Assembly: GCF_018918055.1 (NCBI RefSeq)
Contig: NZ_JAHLPS010000019.1
Coordinates: 1 to 33,668, forward strand
Length of the DNA: 33,668 nucleotides
Reading direction: 5' to 3'
Source: Caproiciproducens sp. MSJ-32
GTDB taxonomy: Bacteria > Bacillota > Clostridia > Clostridiales > Clostridiaceae
Shown: piece after piece, positions 17,081-24,647 of the stretch
How positions within the stretch are numbered: the stretch's first letter is position 1
How the letters are laid out: the number at the start of each line of letters is the position of its first letter
Made by a program: the position numbers and the translations under genes
The notes under the pieces: generated by a model
The model's input: only the letters and a program-made list of their open reading frames with translations
Database searches by the model: none
What the model was told of the DNA's origin: nothing

Positions 17081-17734
17081 ATGAAGTATTATAGAAAATC
17101 TCCCAGAATTCCATTTAAAATTAAAAACTTTAAGTTCATAATAATTATTATTTCCTTATGCTTAATAATTAATTCCATAATTTACTTTTATCATAATAAT
17201 ATTTCTCCGGCTGTAATTAAAATAGCTGAAGATAAGTTAAAAAATGAAGCAACTAATATAGTATATGAAAAGGCATTAGAATTATATTCAAAAGAATTTG
17301 ATTATTCTGATATTATGTCAATTGAAAAAGATAAAGAAGGAAATATTACTTTATTAAGGGCAGATACTGTTAAATTAAATTATTTATCTTCAAAATTAAT
17401 GTTAAACATAAATAATGAAATATTAGAACTTGAAGATTTAGGAATAGAAGTGCCTTTAGGATATATGACAAAAAATTTGGCCCTTCATAAATTAGGACCA
17501 AAAGTAAAGATAGATTTAGAACAAATAGGTAATATAACTAGTAAATATGAATCTATCTTTGAAAGTGCAGGTATCAATCAAACAAGACATAAAATATATT
17601 TAAGTGTAAGTATGAAAATGAGAGTTGTTATACCTTTAAACAGTAAGGATGTTGAAATAAGTTGTCAAATTCCTATATCAGAAACAATAGTTGTTGGAAA
17701 AACTCCAAATACAGCTATAGAATTTAGTAAATAA
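17081..17734 (+). CDS. yunB: Sporulation protein YunB
   Basis: A 217-residue protein with one N-terminal membrane helix (FIIIIISLCLIINSIIYF) and an extracytoplasmic domain. The family signature at the C-terminus is clear: a stretch of hydrophobic strands (KIYLSVSMKMRVVIPL) ending in IPISETIVVGKTPNTAI, with LGYMTKNLALHKLGPKV in the middle. YunB is found in endospore formers and is made in the mother cell in B. subtilis; its biochemical role is unknown. The ATG at 17081 is chosen with GAAGG just upstream; the GTG at 17075 would overlap that site. It diverges from the PBP gene; the ~100-nt gap is very AT-rich and shows no other gene. Confidence 0.85.
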   Translation: MKYYRKSPRIPFKIKNFKFIIIIISLCLIINSIIYFYHNNISPAVIKIAEDKLKNEATNIVYEKALELYSKEFDYSDIMSIEKDKEGNITLLRADTVKLNYLSSKLMLNINNEILELEDLGIEVPLGYMTKNLALHKLGPKVKIDLEQIGNITSKYESIFESAGINQTRHKIYLSVSMKMRVVIPLNSKDVEISCQIPISETIVVGKTPNTAIEFSK

Positions 17735-17782
17735 TAAATTTTATTTATAATTCAAATTATAAAATCATAATTATAAAAAACA

Positions 17783-17818
17783 AAAAACTGCAGATATAAA
17801 AAATTGTCTGCAGTTTTT
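17783..17818. terminator. Bidirectional terminator between yunB and hpt
   Basis: A perfect 12-bp stem aaaaactgcaga/tctgcagttttt with a 12-nt loop, A-rich on the left and T-rich on the right, so usable from both directions. Confidence 0.9.
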
Positions 17819-17840
17819 GATTTTCAGCTCACTGAAAATC
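17819..17840. terminator. Second hairpin abutting the yunB/hpt terminator
   Basis: gattttcag-ctca-ctgaaaatc is a perfect 9-bp stem immediately beside the previous hairpin. It is probably part of the same terminator region, serving hpt on the minus strand. Confidence 0.6.
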
Positions 17841-17875
17841 TATCTAAATTTTGAATAATACACTTTGAATTTTAT

Positions 17876-18403
17876 TTAATTGGACTCCCAATTAAATACA
17901 TATGGTACATTTCTATAATAATTTTCGTAATCTAATCCGTATCCTACAACAAATAAATCTTTAATTTCAAAACAGCAGTAGTCAGGTTTTAAATCAACTT
18001 TTCTTCTAGAAGGTTTATCTAATAGTACACAAGTCTTTACTGATTTAGCTCCTTTTTTCTTTACATAATCTATTACAAATTGCATTGTGTATCCTGTATC
18101 AATTATATCATCCACTATTAGAACATCAAGTCCTTCGATATTATCAGGAATATCGTTAACAACTTTAACAACACCGCTGCTAACTTCTGAATTACCATAG
18201 CTGGAAGTTGTCATAAAACCAACTTGAGCTTTGCAATCAATTGCTTTAAATAAATCAGCACCAAATACAAAGCTTCCTCTTAAAAGTGGTAGTACATAAA
18301 GGTTTTTATCCTTATAATCTTCTGTGATTATTTTACCAAGCTCTGCTACTCTTTCCTTGATTTGTTCCTCAGTAAAAAGGATATTTCTTTTTCTATCATC
18401 CAT
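17876..18403 (-). CDS. hpt: Hypoxanthine phosphoribosyltransferase
   Basis: A 175-residue purine-salvage enzyme converting hypoxanthine (and usually guanine) plus PRPP to the nucleotide. Seen: LPLLRGSFVFGADL (substrate/PPi loop), the flexible-loop region MTTSSYGNS, the PRPP motif LIVDDIIDTGYTM, and DYCCFEIKDLFVVGYGLDY near the C-terminus (base recognition). Length is standard. AGGAGG precedes the ATG on the minus strand. It diverges from hflX and has its own promoter in the intergenic region. Confidence 0.96.
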   Translation of the reverse strand: MDDRKRNILFTEEQIKERVAELGKIITEDYKDKNLYVLPLLRGSFVFGADLFKAIDCKAQVGFMTTSSYGNSEVSSGVVKVVNDIPDNIEGLDVLIVDDIIDTGYTMQFVIDYVKKKGAKSVKTCVLLDKPSRRKVDLKPDYCCFEIKDLFVVGYGLDYENYYRNVPYVFNWESN

Positions 18404-18465
18404 TTGTTTTTCCTCCTAAAATCTATGTTTCATAAGGCTTCTAGCATATTTACAACAATGTAATT

Positions 18466-18494
18466 ATAGTATAAAATTATATGACAGTTGTCAA
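18466..18494 (-). promoter_or_regulatory. Promoter for hpt
   Basis: On the minus strand, a perfect TTGACA (18489-18494) is followed after 17 nt by TACTAT (18466-18471). The -35 overlaps a tgaca-gt-tgtca inverted repeat, a possible operator shared with divergent hflX. Confidence 0.65.
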
Positions 18495-18518
18495 TAGTAT
18501 ACAAGTGAGGTGTTATAT

Positions 18519-20330
18519 ATGATATATGGCAATATTGAAGGAATTAAAAAAGTTTATTTAGATGAACTTGAAGGTATATATAAATGTAAAGTTTTAAAAG
18601 ATGAAATTTGCAGTAGGGAAATAATTGATATTATATCAAGAATATCATCATTAATAGAAAGAGAAATAAGTGTAGCTGTTGATAGAAAAGGCAAGGTTTT
18701 TTCTGTAGCAATAGGTGATTCTACTTCAGTTGAAATTTCTATGATAGACATTAAAGAAAAAAGATTATCTGGAATTAGAGTTATTCATACCCATCCAAAT
18801 GGATATTCAAATTTATCTGCTTTAGATTTATCAACTTTAATAAAACTTAAATTAGATGCTATTGTAGCAATAGGGGTGCAAAATGGAAAGGTTATCGATT
18901 GTTCTTATGGGGTTATAACTATAACTAATAATAGATTAGACTATGAAGAAAGCCTGAATATTTCTGTAGATGAATTATTATCAGTAAATTTATTTAATAA
19001 AATTGATTATATAGAAGAAGCAATAAAAACTAAGGAAATTATTGAAGACGAAACAGAAAAGGCAATTTTAGTTGGATCAGATACTATTGAAAGTCTAAAT
19101 GAGTTAAAGGAATTAACAAAGGCATGTGATATACCAGTTTTAGATATGGTTTATCAATCTAGAAATAAAATAGATCCAGCTTATTTTATAGGCAAAGGAA
19201 AGGTTTCAGAAATAGCCTCACTTAGGCAAAATATACATGCTAACTTAATTATTTTTGATGACGAATTATCTGGTTCTCAGGTTAGAAATCTCGAAGAAGC
19301 AATTGGTGCTAAAGTAATTGATAGAACTACTCTAATTCTTGAAATATTTGCTAGAAGAGCAAGAAGTAAAGAAGCGAAAATTCAAGTTGAATTAGCACAA
19401 CTTAAATATAGATTAAGCAGATTACAAGGTCTTGGTACAATTCTATCAAGAACTGGTGGAGGAATTGGTACTAAGGGTCCTGGTGAGAAAAAGTTAGAAA
19501 CGGATAAAAGGCATATTAAAGAAAATATCTATGATTTAAATGAAGAATTAAAGAAAATTAGAAAAACAAGAGAAGTTCAAAGAGAAAAGAGAAATAAGGA
19601 AAGTATTCCTAGAGTTTCCTTAGTTGGTTATACCAATGCAGGAAAATCAACCTTAAGAAATAAACTTTGTGATATAGCAGCTAAAAAAGATGTTCAAGGA
19701 AAAGAAAAAGTATTTGAGGCTAACATGCTGTTTGCAACCTTAGATACTACAACAAGGTCAATAGTTTTAAAGAATAAGGGAATTGTAACAATAACAGATA
19801 CAGTAGGTTTTGTAAGCAAGCTGCCGCATGATTTAGTAGAAGCTTTTAAGTCAACTTTGGAAGAAGTAATTTATTCAGATTTATTATGTCATGTGGTAGA
19901 TGCTTCTGCAGATAATTCTATACAACAAATAAATGCTGTATTAGAAGTTTTAGAGGAACTTGGAGCAAAAGATAAAGAAACTATTTTAGTTTTAAATAAG
20001 ATAGATATTTCAGATAGAGGCAAAATTGATGCAATAAAGGAGAAATTTAGTGAATATAAGACTATAGAAATAAGTGCAAAAGAGGGAATAGGATTAGAAG
20101 AACTACTAGATTTAATTGAAGAAAATCTTCCTTATAAAATGAAAAAATGTGAGTACTTAATACCTTATGATAAGACTAATGTATCATCTTTTCTTTATAG
20201 AAATGCAAGAATAATAGAAGAAGAATATAGAGAAAATGGAACTTTTATATTAGCAGAAACAGATGAAGAAGTTTATAATAAAACGAAGGAATTTATAATA
20301 AAGGAATTAATTAGTAATATACTTTATTAA
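18519..20330 (+). CDS. hflX: GTPase HflX with long N-terminal domain
   Basis: A 603-residue ribosome-associated GTPase. Residues ~175-355 are the HflX N-terminal and coiled region (DPAYFIGKGKV, FDDELSGSQVRNLE, DRTTLILEIFARRA, GIGTKGPGEKKLETDKR). The G domain follows: G1 GYTNAGKST (370-378), G3 DTVGFVSKLPH and G4 NKID. The first ~170 residues are an extra domain absent from E. coli-type HflX (~430 residues) but present in many clostridial and thermophile homologues. It contains HTHPNGYSNLSALD (His90, His92, Ser100, Asp103), which fits a JAMM-type zinc motif. The ATG at 18519 is chosen with GTGAGG 8 nt upstream. It is followed by a 21-nt gap to a small gene. Confidence 0.95.
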   Translation: MIYGNIEGIKKVYLDELEGIYKCKVLKDEICSREIIDIISRISSLIEREISVAVDRKGKVFSVAIGDSTSVEISMIDIKEKRLSGIRVIHTHPNGYSNLSALDLSTLIKLKLDAIVAIGVQNGKVIDCSYGVITITNNRLDYEESLNISVDELLSVNLFNKIDYIEEAIKTKEIIEDETEKAILVGSDTIESLNELKELTKACDIPVLDMVYQSRNKIDPAYFIGKGKVSEIASLRQNIHANLIIFDDELSGSQVRNLEEAIGAKVIDRTTLILEIFARRARSKEAKIQVELAQLKYRLSRLQGLGTILSRTGGGIGTKGPGEKKLETDKRHIKENIYDLNEELKKIRKTREVQREKRNKESIPRVSLVGYTNAGKSTLRNKLCDIAAKKDVQGKEKVFEANMLFATLDTTTRSIVLKNKGIVTITDTVGFVSKLPHDLVEAFKSTLEEVIYSDLLCHVVDASADNSIQQINAVLEVLEELGAKDKETILVLNKIDISDRGKIDAIKEKFSEYKTIEISAKEGIGLEELLDLIEENLPYKMKKCEYLIPYDKTNVSSFLYRNARIIEEEYRENGTFILAETDEEVYNKTKEFIIKELISNILY

Positions 20331-20351
20331 TAATGTTTCGGAGATGATGTA

Positions 20352-20633
20352 TTGGGTAGAGGAAGAAAGAAAAGGATCAATTATACTAATACAAATGCTG
20401 AAAATGAAGCCTTCGTTGAAGAATTTATCAGTGAAGAGAAGCTTGATGAAGTTTCAGAGGAAACAATATTAGATGATAAGATAAAAAATGGAATTTCTAA
20501 AGTAGATGAAATAGTAAGTTCATTAAATAATATCCAAAATGAATTTAGTTCATTTTACCGCAGCATCATTGAAGAAGATATAAGGAGATGCACAAATGAT
20601 TGTATCTTTGAGGAGAACTGTAATGAAGATTAG
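20352..20633 (+). CDS. Small acidic protein with a three-Cys C-terminus, unknown function
   Basis: A 93-residue protein: a basic start (GRGRKKRIN), an acidic middle, a helical segment with coiled-coil-like spacing (IKNGISKVDEIVSSLNNI) and a C-terminal C-x3-C-x5-C cluster (CTNDCIFEENC). It is not recognised as a named family. The likely start is TTG, with CGGAG upstream; no in-frame ATG is available. It lies 21 nt after hflX without a terminator and may be its operon partner. Confidence 0.6.
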   Translation: MGRGRKKRINYTNTNAENEAFVEEFISEEKLDEVSEETILDDKIKNGISKVDEIVSSLNNIQNEFSSFYRSIIEEDIRRCTNDCIFEENCNED

Positions 20634-20688
20634 ACTTTATTACAGTTTTTCTATATAATTTATTTATAATGTAATATGGAGGGAAGTA

Positions 20689-21585
20689 ATGGAGAATATA
20701 ATTATCCAATATCAAAATGCTTATAATAAAATAATTAAAACTATTAAAGAAAATAAAAATACATTGGCTATTTTTGTTTATGGGAGTATGGTTAATGGAG
20801 ATATTTGGGATGGTTCAGATATAGACTTATTAGTAGTATATAAAAAAGATTTTGATAAAATAAGGGATATATATTCTGAGGTGGATAAAGTTCCCGTACA
20901 TATTAAAATATTAAGCAAAGCTTCACTAATTAAAGATTATTTCAAAGATATAAACAAAAGAGTTATTGAAAATACCCTTATGTCATCTAAGTTAGTTTAT
21001 TCAAAGGATTCTGAAATAACAGATCTTTATCAGAAAAAATTATATTTAGCTGATGATAATAAGGAAAAATGGTATTTGGTGTATTTAGGAAATTTTTTAA
21101 AAGAAATAGGAATATGTAAGAAATATTTAAGTAATGGAGGGATTTACACAGCCTATGAAGTTTCATTTAGGGCTTTAAATAACTTTTCAAATATTTATTT
21201 AAGTTTAAATAATTATAGAGTAAGTAAAGATGCTATAAATATGGTATGCAAATTAAATGATGAATTTGATGAAAAGGTTAGAGGTCTTCTTTATTCCGAA
21301 AATAAGGAGAACTATATAATAGAATTAATTGAAACAATGGAAAAATATATAGTAGGAAATTTAGATATTTTCGGAAAAGAAATAATTGATTTTTTGGATA
21401 AACATAAAGAAAAGTTTAGTTCTTATCAAATAAAGCATCATAGGAATTTTATAAACTTTAATATAAGGATGGAGGATGTTTTAAAGAAATTAGCCCTATA
21501 CAATTTAATAGAAAAAACACAAAAAGAATTTAGGGATTCAGAAGGAAATCTAGTTGCACAAGAAAATATTTATTATAGAAAATAA
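20689..21585 (+). CDS. Nucleotidyltransferase-domain protein
   Basis: A 298-residue protein. The N-terminal ~100 residues are a minimal NTase domain of the pol-beta/MNT type with VYGSMVNGDIWDGSDIDLLVV: Gly32-Ser33 and the metal ligands Asp44 and Asp46 are present. The following ~130 residues are helical (YLVYLGNFLKEIGICKKYL ... ALNNFSNIYLSLN), resembling HEPN-type helices, but no clear R-x4-6-H motif is seen. The last ~60 residues could be a small winged-helix-like tail. It could transfer a nucleotide to a protein or small molecule; the target is unknown. AGGGAG precedes the ATG. YigZ follows 21 nt downstream. Confidence 0.72.
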   Translation: MENIIIQYQNAYNKIIKTIKENKNTLAIFVYGSMVNGDIWDGSDIDLLVVYKKDFDKIRDIYSEVDKVPVHIKILSKASLIKDYFKDINKRVIENTLMSSKLVYSKDSEITDLYQKKLYLADDNKEKWYLVYLGNFLKEIGICKKYLSNGGIYTAYEVSFRALNNFSNIYLSLNNYRVSKDAINMVCKLNDEFDEKVRGLLYSENKENYIIELIETMEKYIVGNLDIFGKEIIDFLDKHKEKFSSYQIKHHRNFINFNIRMEDVLKKLALYNLIEKTQKEFRDSEGNLVAQENIYYRK

Positions 21586-21606
21586 GCTATAAAGAGGAGA
21601 ATTTTG

Positions 21607-22254
21607 ATGAGTTATATAACTATAAAAAATTTTGGTGAGGATAGATTTTTTGAAAAAAAATCTGAATTTATTGGCTATGCAAAAAGATGTGAAAGTGAAA
21701 AAGAAGCAAAAGAATTTATTCAAGAGATAAAAAATATGCATAAGCAGGCTACCCATAACTGTTATGCTTATATTTTAGGAGAAAATATGTCTATTCAAAG
21801 ATACAGCGATGATGGAGAACCTCAAGGAACTGCAGGAATACCAATTTTGGAAGTAATAAAAAAAAGTAATATAACTGATTGTGCTGTGGTAGTAACAAGA
21901 TATTTTGGAGGAATACTTTTAGGGGCTGGTGGACTAACAAGAGCCTATACAAAAGGTGCTTCCATTGCAATAAAAGCTGCTGGTATTGTTGAAAAAGTGA
22001 AAGGTGTAAGATTGCTTCTAAATATGGATTATGATATGTTAGGAAAGGTTCAGTATATATGCGGAAAGAATAATTGGTACATAGAAGATACTGAATATAC
22101 TGATAAGGTAGTTGTTCATATTTTATCAGAAATCGATAAGGTTGATATAATAGAAAAGGAAATGGCTGAAGCTTCTAATGGAAAGATTATTTTTAGAAGA
22201 ACAGAGGAAGATATATACTTTAAGGAAGAAAATAGACTTTTTAAAATTATTTAA
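21607..22254 (+). CDS. YigZ/IMPACT family protein
   Basis: A 215-residue protein of the YigZ/UPF0029 family, conserved from bacteria to eukaryotic IMPACT. Hallmarks: KKSEFIGYAKR near the start, MHKQATHNCYAYILG, the core RYSDDGEPQGTAGIPIL, and VVVTRYFGGILLGAGGLTRAY. The C-terminal ~70 residues form the EF-G-V-like ferredoxin fold. The cellular role is not established, though a link to translation is often suggested. The ATG at 21607 is used because GAGGAG lies 7 nt upstream; a TTG one codon earlier is less well spaced. Confidence 0.93.
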   Translation: MSYITIKNFGEDRFFEKKSEFIGYAKRCESEKEAKEFIQEIKNMHKQATHNCYAYILGENMSIQRYSDDGEPQGTAGIPILEVIKKSNITDCAVVVTRYFGGILLGAGGLTRAYTKGASIAIKAAGIVEKVKGVRLLLNMDYDMLGKVQYICGKNNWYIEDTEYTDKVVVHILSEIDKVDIIEKEMAEASNGKIIFRRTEEDIYFKEENRLFKII

Positions 22255-22269
22255 CCCATTTAATAATAT

Positions 22270-22298
22270 TTGTCATAATAATTTTATTATGTTATAAT
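22270..22298 (+). promoter_or_regulatory. Sigma-A-type promoter for yebC
   Basis: TTGTCA (22270-22275), 17-nt spacer, TATAAT (22293-22298), with an extended -10 TGT directly before it. It ends 46 nt before the yebC start. Confidence 0.8.
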
Positions 22299-22344
22299 TT
22301 TTATGTTTATATTAAGTTTAATTTGTATATCGGGAGGAATAAAA

Positions 22345-23082
22345 ATGGCAGGACATTCAAAATGGCATAATATCCAAAATAGAAAAGGAAAAGTTGATGC
22401 TCAAAGAGGAAAGATTTTTACTAAGCTAGGAAGAGAATTAGCTATTGCAGTTAAAAATGGTGGTCCTGTGCCTGACAATAATCCAAGATTAAGAGATGTT
22501 ATTGCAAAAGCAAAGGCGGCTAATATGCCTAATGATAATATACAAAGGGCAATTAAAAAAGCTTCAGGAGAACTTTCAGCAATAGATTATGAAAGAATTG
22601 TTTATGAAGGTTATGGTCCTTCAGGAGTAGCAGTTATAGTAGAAACTTTAACTGATAATAAAAATAGATCAGCTGGAAATGTAAGAAGTGCTTTCACCAA
22701 AGGTGGTGGAAATATGGGAACAACAGGCTGTGTAAGCTTTATGTTCCAAGAAAAGGGAGAAATAGTTATTGAAAGAGAAGATAAAGATGAAGATGAAATA
22801 ATGATGCTTGCTTTAGATGCTGGAGCAGAAGATTTTGTAGCTGAAGAAGAAGTATTTATTATAACAACAGCTCCAGAAGATTTTGGAAAAGTTAGAGAAG
22901 CATTAGAGGCTGAAGGATTAGAATTTTTAGAAGCATCTGTTAAAATGATTCCAGATACTTATACACCTCTTAATGAAGAAGATGCTAAGAAGTTCCAAAA
23001 AATGTTAGATTTGCTTGAAGATGATGATGATGTTCAAAATGTTTACCACAATGCAGAATTTCCAGAAGGATGGGAAGAATAA
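22345..23082 (+). CDS. yebC: YebC/PmpR family translation/transcription regulator
   Basis: A 245-residue YebC-family protein. The N-terminus [20 protein letters not shown] is diagnostic, followed by [19 protein letters not shown] and [16 protein letters not shown]. The central domain has [14 protein letters not shown] and [10 protein letters not shown], and the C-terminus is acidic. Members have been described as transcription factors and, more recently, as translation factors that relieve stalling at proline stretches. The start is the ATG with CGGGAGG 7 nt upstream; an upstream in-frame ATG would lie inside the promoter region. A very long hairpin follows. Confidence 0.96.
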   Translation: MAGHSKWHNIQNRKGKVDAQRGKIFTKLGRELAIAVKNGGPVPDNNPRLRDVIAKAKAANMPNDNIQRAIKKASGELSAIDYERIVYEGYGPSGVAVIVETLTDNKNRSAGNVRSAFTKGGGNMGTTGCVSFMFQEKGEIVIEREDKDEDEIMMLALDAGAEDFVAEEEVFIITTAPEDFGKVREALEAEGLEFLEASVKMIPDTYTPLNEEDAKKFQKMLDLLEDDDDVQNVYHNAEFPEGWEE

Positions 23083-23094
23083 AATTAATTATTT

Positions 23095-23201
23095 AAAGAC
23101 TATTTTCTATCTAAAATGTACCCTATGGAATAGACAATTTAAAAAAAGTCTATTCCATAGGGTACATTTTAATCTGTAATGATAGGAGATAGTCTTTTTT
23201 T
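23095..23201 (+). terminator. Exceptionally long two-part hairpin downstream of yebC
   Basis: The inner stem is 24 bp and perfect: 23112-23135 pairs with 23148-23171 (core ccctatggaatagac/gtctattccataggg), loop 12 nt. The outer stem pairs aaagactattttctatc (23095-23111) with gataggagatagtcttt (23181-23197) through 15 Watson-Crick pairs and 2 G-U pairs; a 9-nt bulge lies on the 3' side only. A T7 run (23195-23201) ends it, so terminator function is likely, but the ~41-bp stem is far longer than needed. Confidence 0.85.
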
Positions 23202-23256
23202 GTTACTAAAATTTAAATATTCACAGGATTTATTGATAATTATTATTAATAGATTA

Positions 23257-23285
23257 TTGATGTTAATAGATAATTGTGGTAAAAT
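23257..23285 (+). promoter_or_regulatory. Promoter for the flavodoxin-like gene
   Basis: TTGATG (23257-23262), 17-nt spacer, TAAAAT (23280-23285), 36 nt before the start codon. Confidence 0.6.
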
Positions 23286-23321
23286 TCAAATGAAATAAAT
23301 ATTATATAAGGAGATTAAGAA

Positions 23322-23795
23322 ATGAAATACGCAGTAGTATATAGTAGTGTAACTGGAAATACAAAAAAATTAGCAGAAGCAATAAAAAATAAAGTAGGAG
23401 AATGCTATTTTGGAAAGCCATCAGATGAGGCTCTTGAAGCTGATATTATTTTTATAGGTTTTTGGACAATTGGTACATGTGGACAAGATATAAAAACTTT
23501 TATAAGTAAGCTTGTTAATAAGAAAGTCTTTACATTTGGAACTGCAGGATATAATAATACTAAAGAATATTTTGACGGAATTTTAAATTCTGTAAAAGCG
23601 TTAATTCCAGACTCTAATACCCTTATTGGTTCATATATGTGTCAAGGTAAAGTGTCTGAGGCTGTAAAAGATAAAATTAAAAATGGAATGCCAGAAAAAT
23701 ATGAAGCTATTAAGGATAAACTTCTTGAAGCAGAAAATCATCCAAATGAAGATGATATTGAATTATTAATGCTGGAGCTAGAAAAGCTGCTTTAA
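23322..23795 (+). CDS. Flavodoxin-like protein
   Basis: A 157-residue single-domain protein. The FMN phosphate loop SSVTGNTKKLAEAI is intact near the N-terminus (residues 8-21). Later loops (FWTIGTCGQDIKTFI and FGTAGYNNTKEYF) fit the isoalloxazine-binding positions of short-chain flavodoxin-fold proteins. It would carry electrons as soluble FMN protein; the partner is not visible here. TAAGGAG precedes the ATG. It is monocistronic, with its own promoter and a terminator shared with the convergent lipoprotein gene. Confidence 0.86.
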   Translation: MKYAVVYSSVTGNTKKLAEAIKNKVGECYFGKPSDEALEADIIFIGFWTIGTCGQDIKTFISKLVNKKVFTFGTAGYNNTKEYFDGILNSVKALIPDSNTLIGSYMCQGKVSEAVKDKIKNGMPEKYEAIKDKLLEAENHPNEDDIELLMLELEKLL

Positions 23796-23854
23796 TAAAT
23801 ATATATATATATAGTTGGCTAAAAATATTATTATTAGAAAAAATATTTTATATA

Positions 23855-23896
23855 AAAAAGCTTCTATTAATACAAGAGAAATAGAAGCTTTTTACA
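23855..23896. terminator. Bidirectional terminator between convergent genes
   Basis: A perfect 13-bp stem aaaaagcttctat/atagaagcttttt around a 13-nt loop, with A and T runs on the respective sides. Confidence 0.92.
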
Positions 23897-23907
23897 TTGG
23901 ATTTATT

Positions 23908-24516
23908 TTATTCTGTTTTTAATTCTTGGACACCAGTTACCTTTGAAGGTGTGTCTCCATCTTTGTCTTCAATTTTAAAAGTGTCCATTGCTTCTTGATT
24001 TAAGAAGTAGATATTCCCTTCAATTACTTGATTTACAAGTTTAAAATTCTTTCCTGAAATATATAAATCTCCCTTGAAGGTTCCATGTTCTATACTTCCA
24101 TTTATGCTATTAAAGGTTAGTTTTGGTGCTGTTAAAGTAAATTTATTTGTTATATTACGATTTTCGTCTTGGGTATATAATGCTATTTTACGTTGGAAAA
24201 GTTCTTCACTGGTAGATTCGTCTTTTTTACCATTTTTGAAATCTCCGTCTACCACTAACTCCTTGTCAAAAGTTAAGTCGTTTAGGGTTACTATTATCCA
24301 AGTACCATCTTTACTGATTGCTTTTTCAAAAGCTTCATTATTATCAACGATAGAAGCTGTTGTAGTAGCATCAGTATTTTCATTATCTGTCTTGTTTTGA
24401 TTTTGTTCTGTACTTCCTTTATCGCTTGTATCATTTCCATTATTTTGTCCGCATGATACAAAAATTAGAGCTGTTAATGTAAAAGCCAAAGAAGCCAATA
24501 TTTTTTTTGTTTTCAT
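23908..24516 (-). CDS. Small lipoprotein of unknown function
   Basis: A 202-residue predicted lipoprotein: signal MKTKKILASLAFTLTALIF, lipobox FVSC with Cys22, then a low-complexity Asn/Asp/Thr linker (~residues 25-55). The rest looks like short repeated strands (TWIIVTLNDLTFDKELVVDG, KFTLTAPKLTFNSINGSI, GTFKGDLYISGKNFKLVN), reminiscent of a small right-handed beta-helix, but no named family is recognised. GGAGG lies before the ATG on the minus strand. It is monocistronic; the 24517-24616 region upstream is AT-rich and should hold its promoter. Confidence 0.75.
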   Translation of the reverse strand: MKTKKILASLAFTLTALIFVSCGQNNGNDTSDKGSTEQNQNKTDNENTDATTTASIVDNNEAFEKAISKDGTWIIVTLNDLTFDKELVVDGDFKNGKKDESTSEELFQRKIALYTQDENRNITNKFTLTAPKLTFNSINGSIEHGTFKGDLYISGKNFKLVNQVIEGNIYFLNQEAMDTFKIEDKDGDTPSKVTGVQELKTE

Positions 24517-24616
24517 ATGTATTCCTCCAAACTTTATTTTTTATGAACAGTTAAATTTAATTATTGTTTTTACATACTATTATTTTTTATTTATTATAAA
24601 ATTTTATTCATAAAAT

Positions 24617-24640
24617 AAAAAATCCCCTAAGGGATTTTTT
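24617..24640 (-). terminator. Terminator of the Csp-like operon
   Basis: A perfect 10-bp stem aaaaaatccc/gggatttttt around ctaa, just past the stop codon of the minus-strand subtilase gene. Confidence 0.9.
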
Positions 24641-24647
24641 ATATAAA

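Noticed and set aside
24517-24647. Attenuator or riboswitch before the lipoprotein gene
   Set aside because: The only hairpin (24617-24640) is directly past the stop of the minus-strand subtilase gene and is best read as its terminator.
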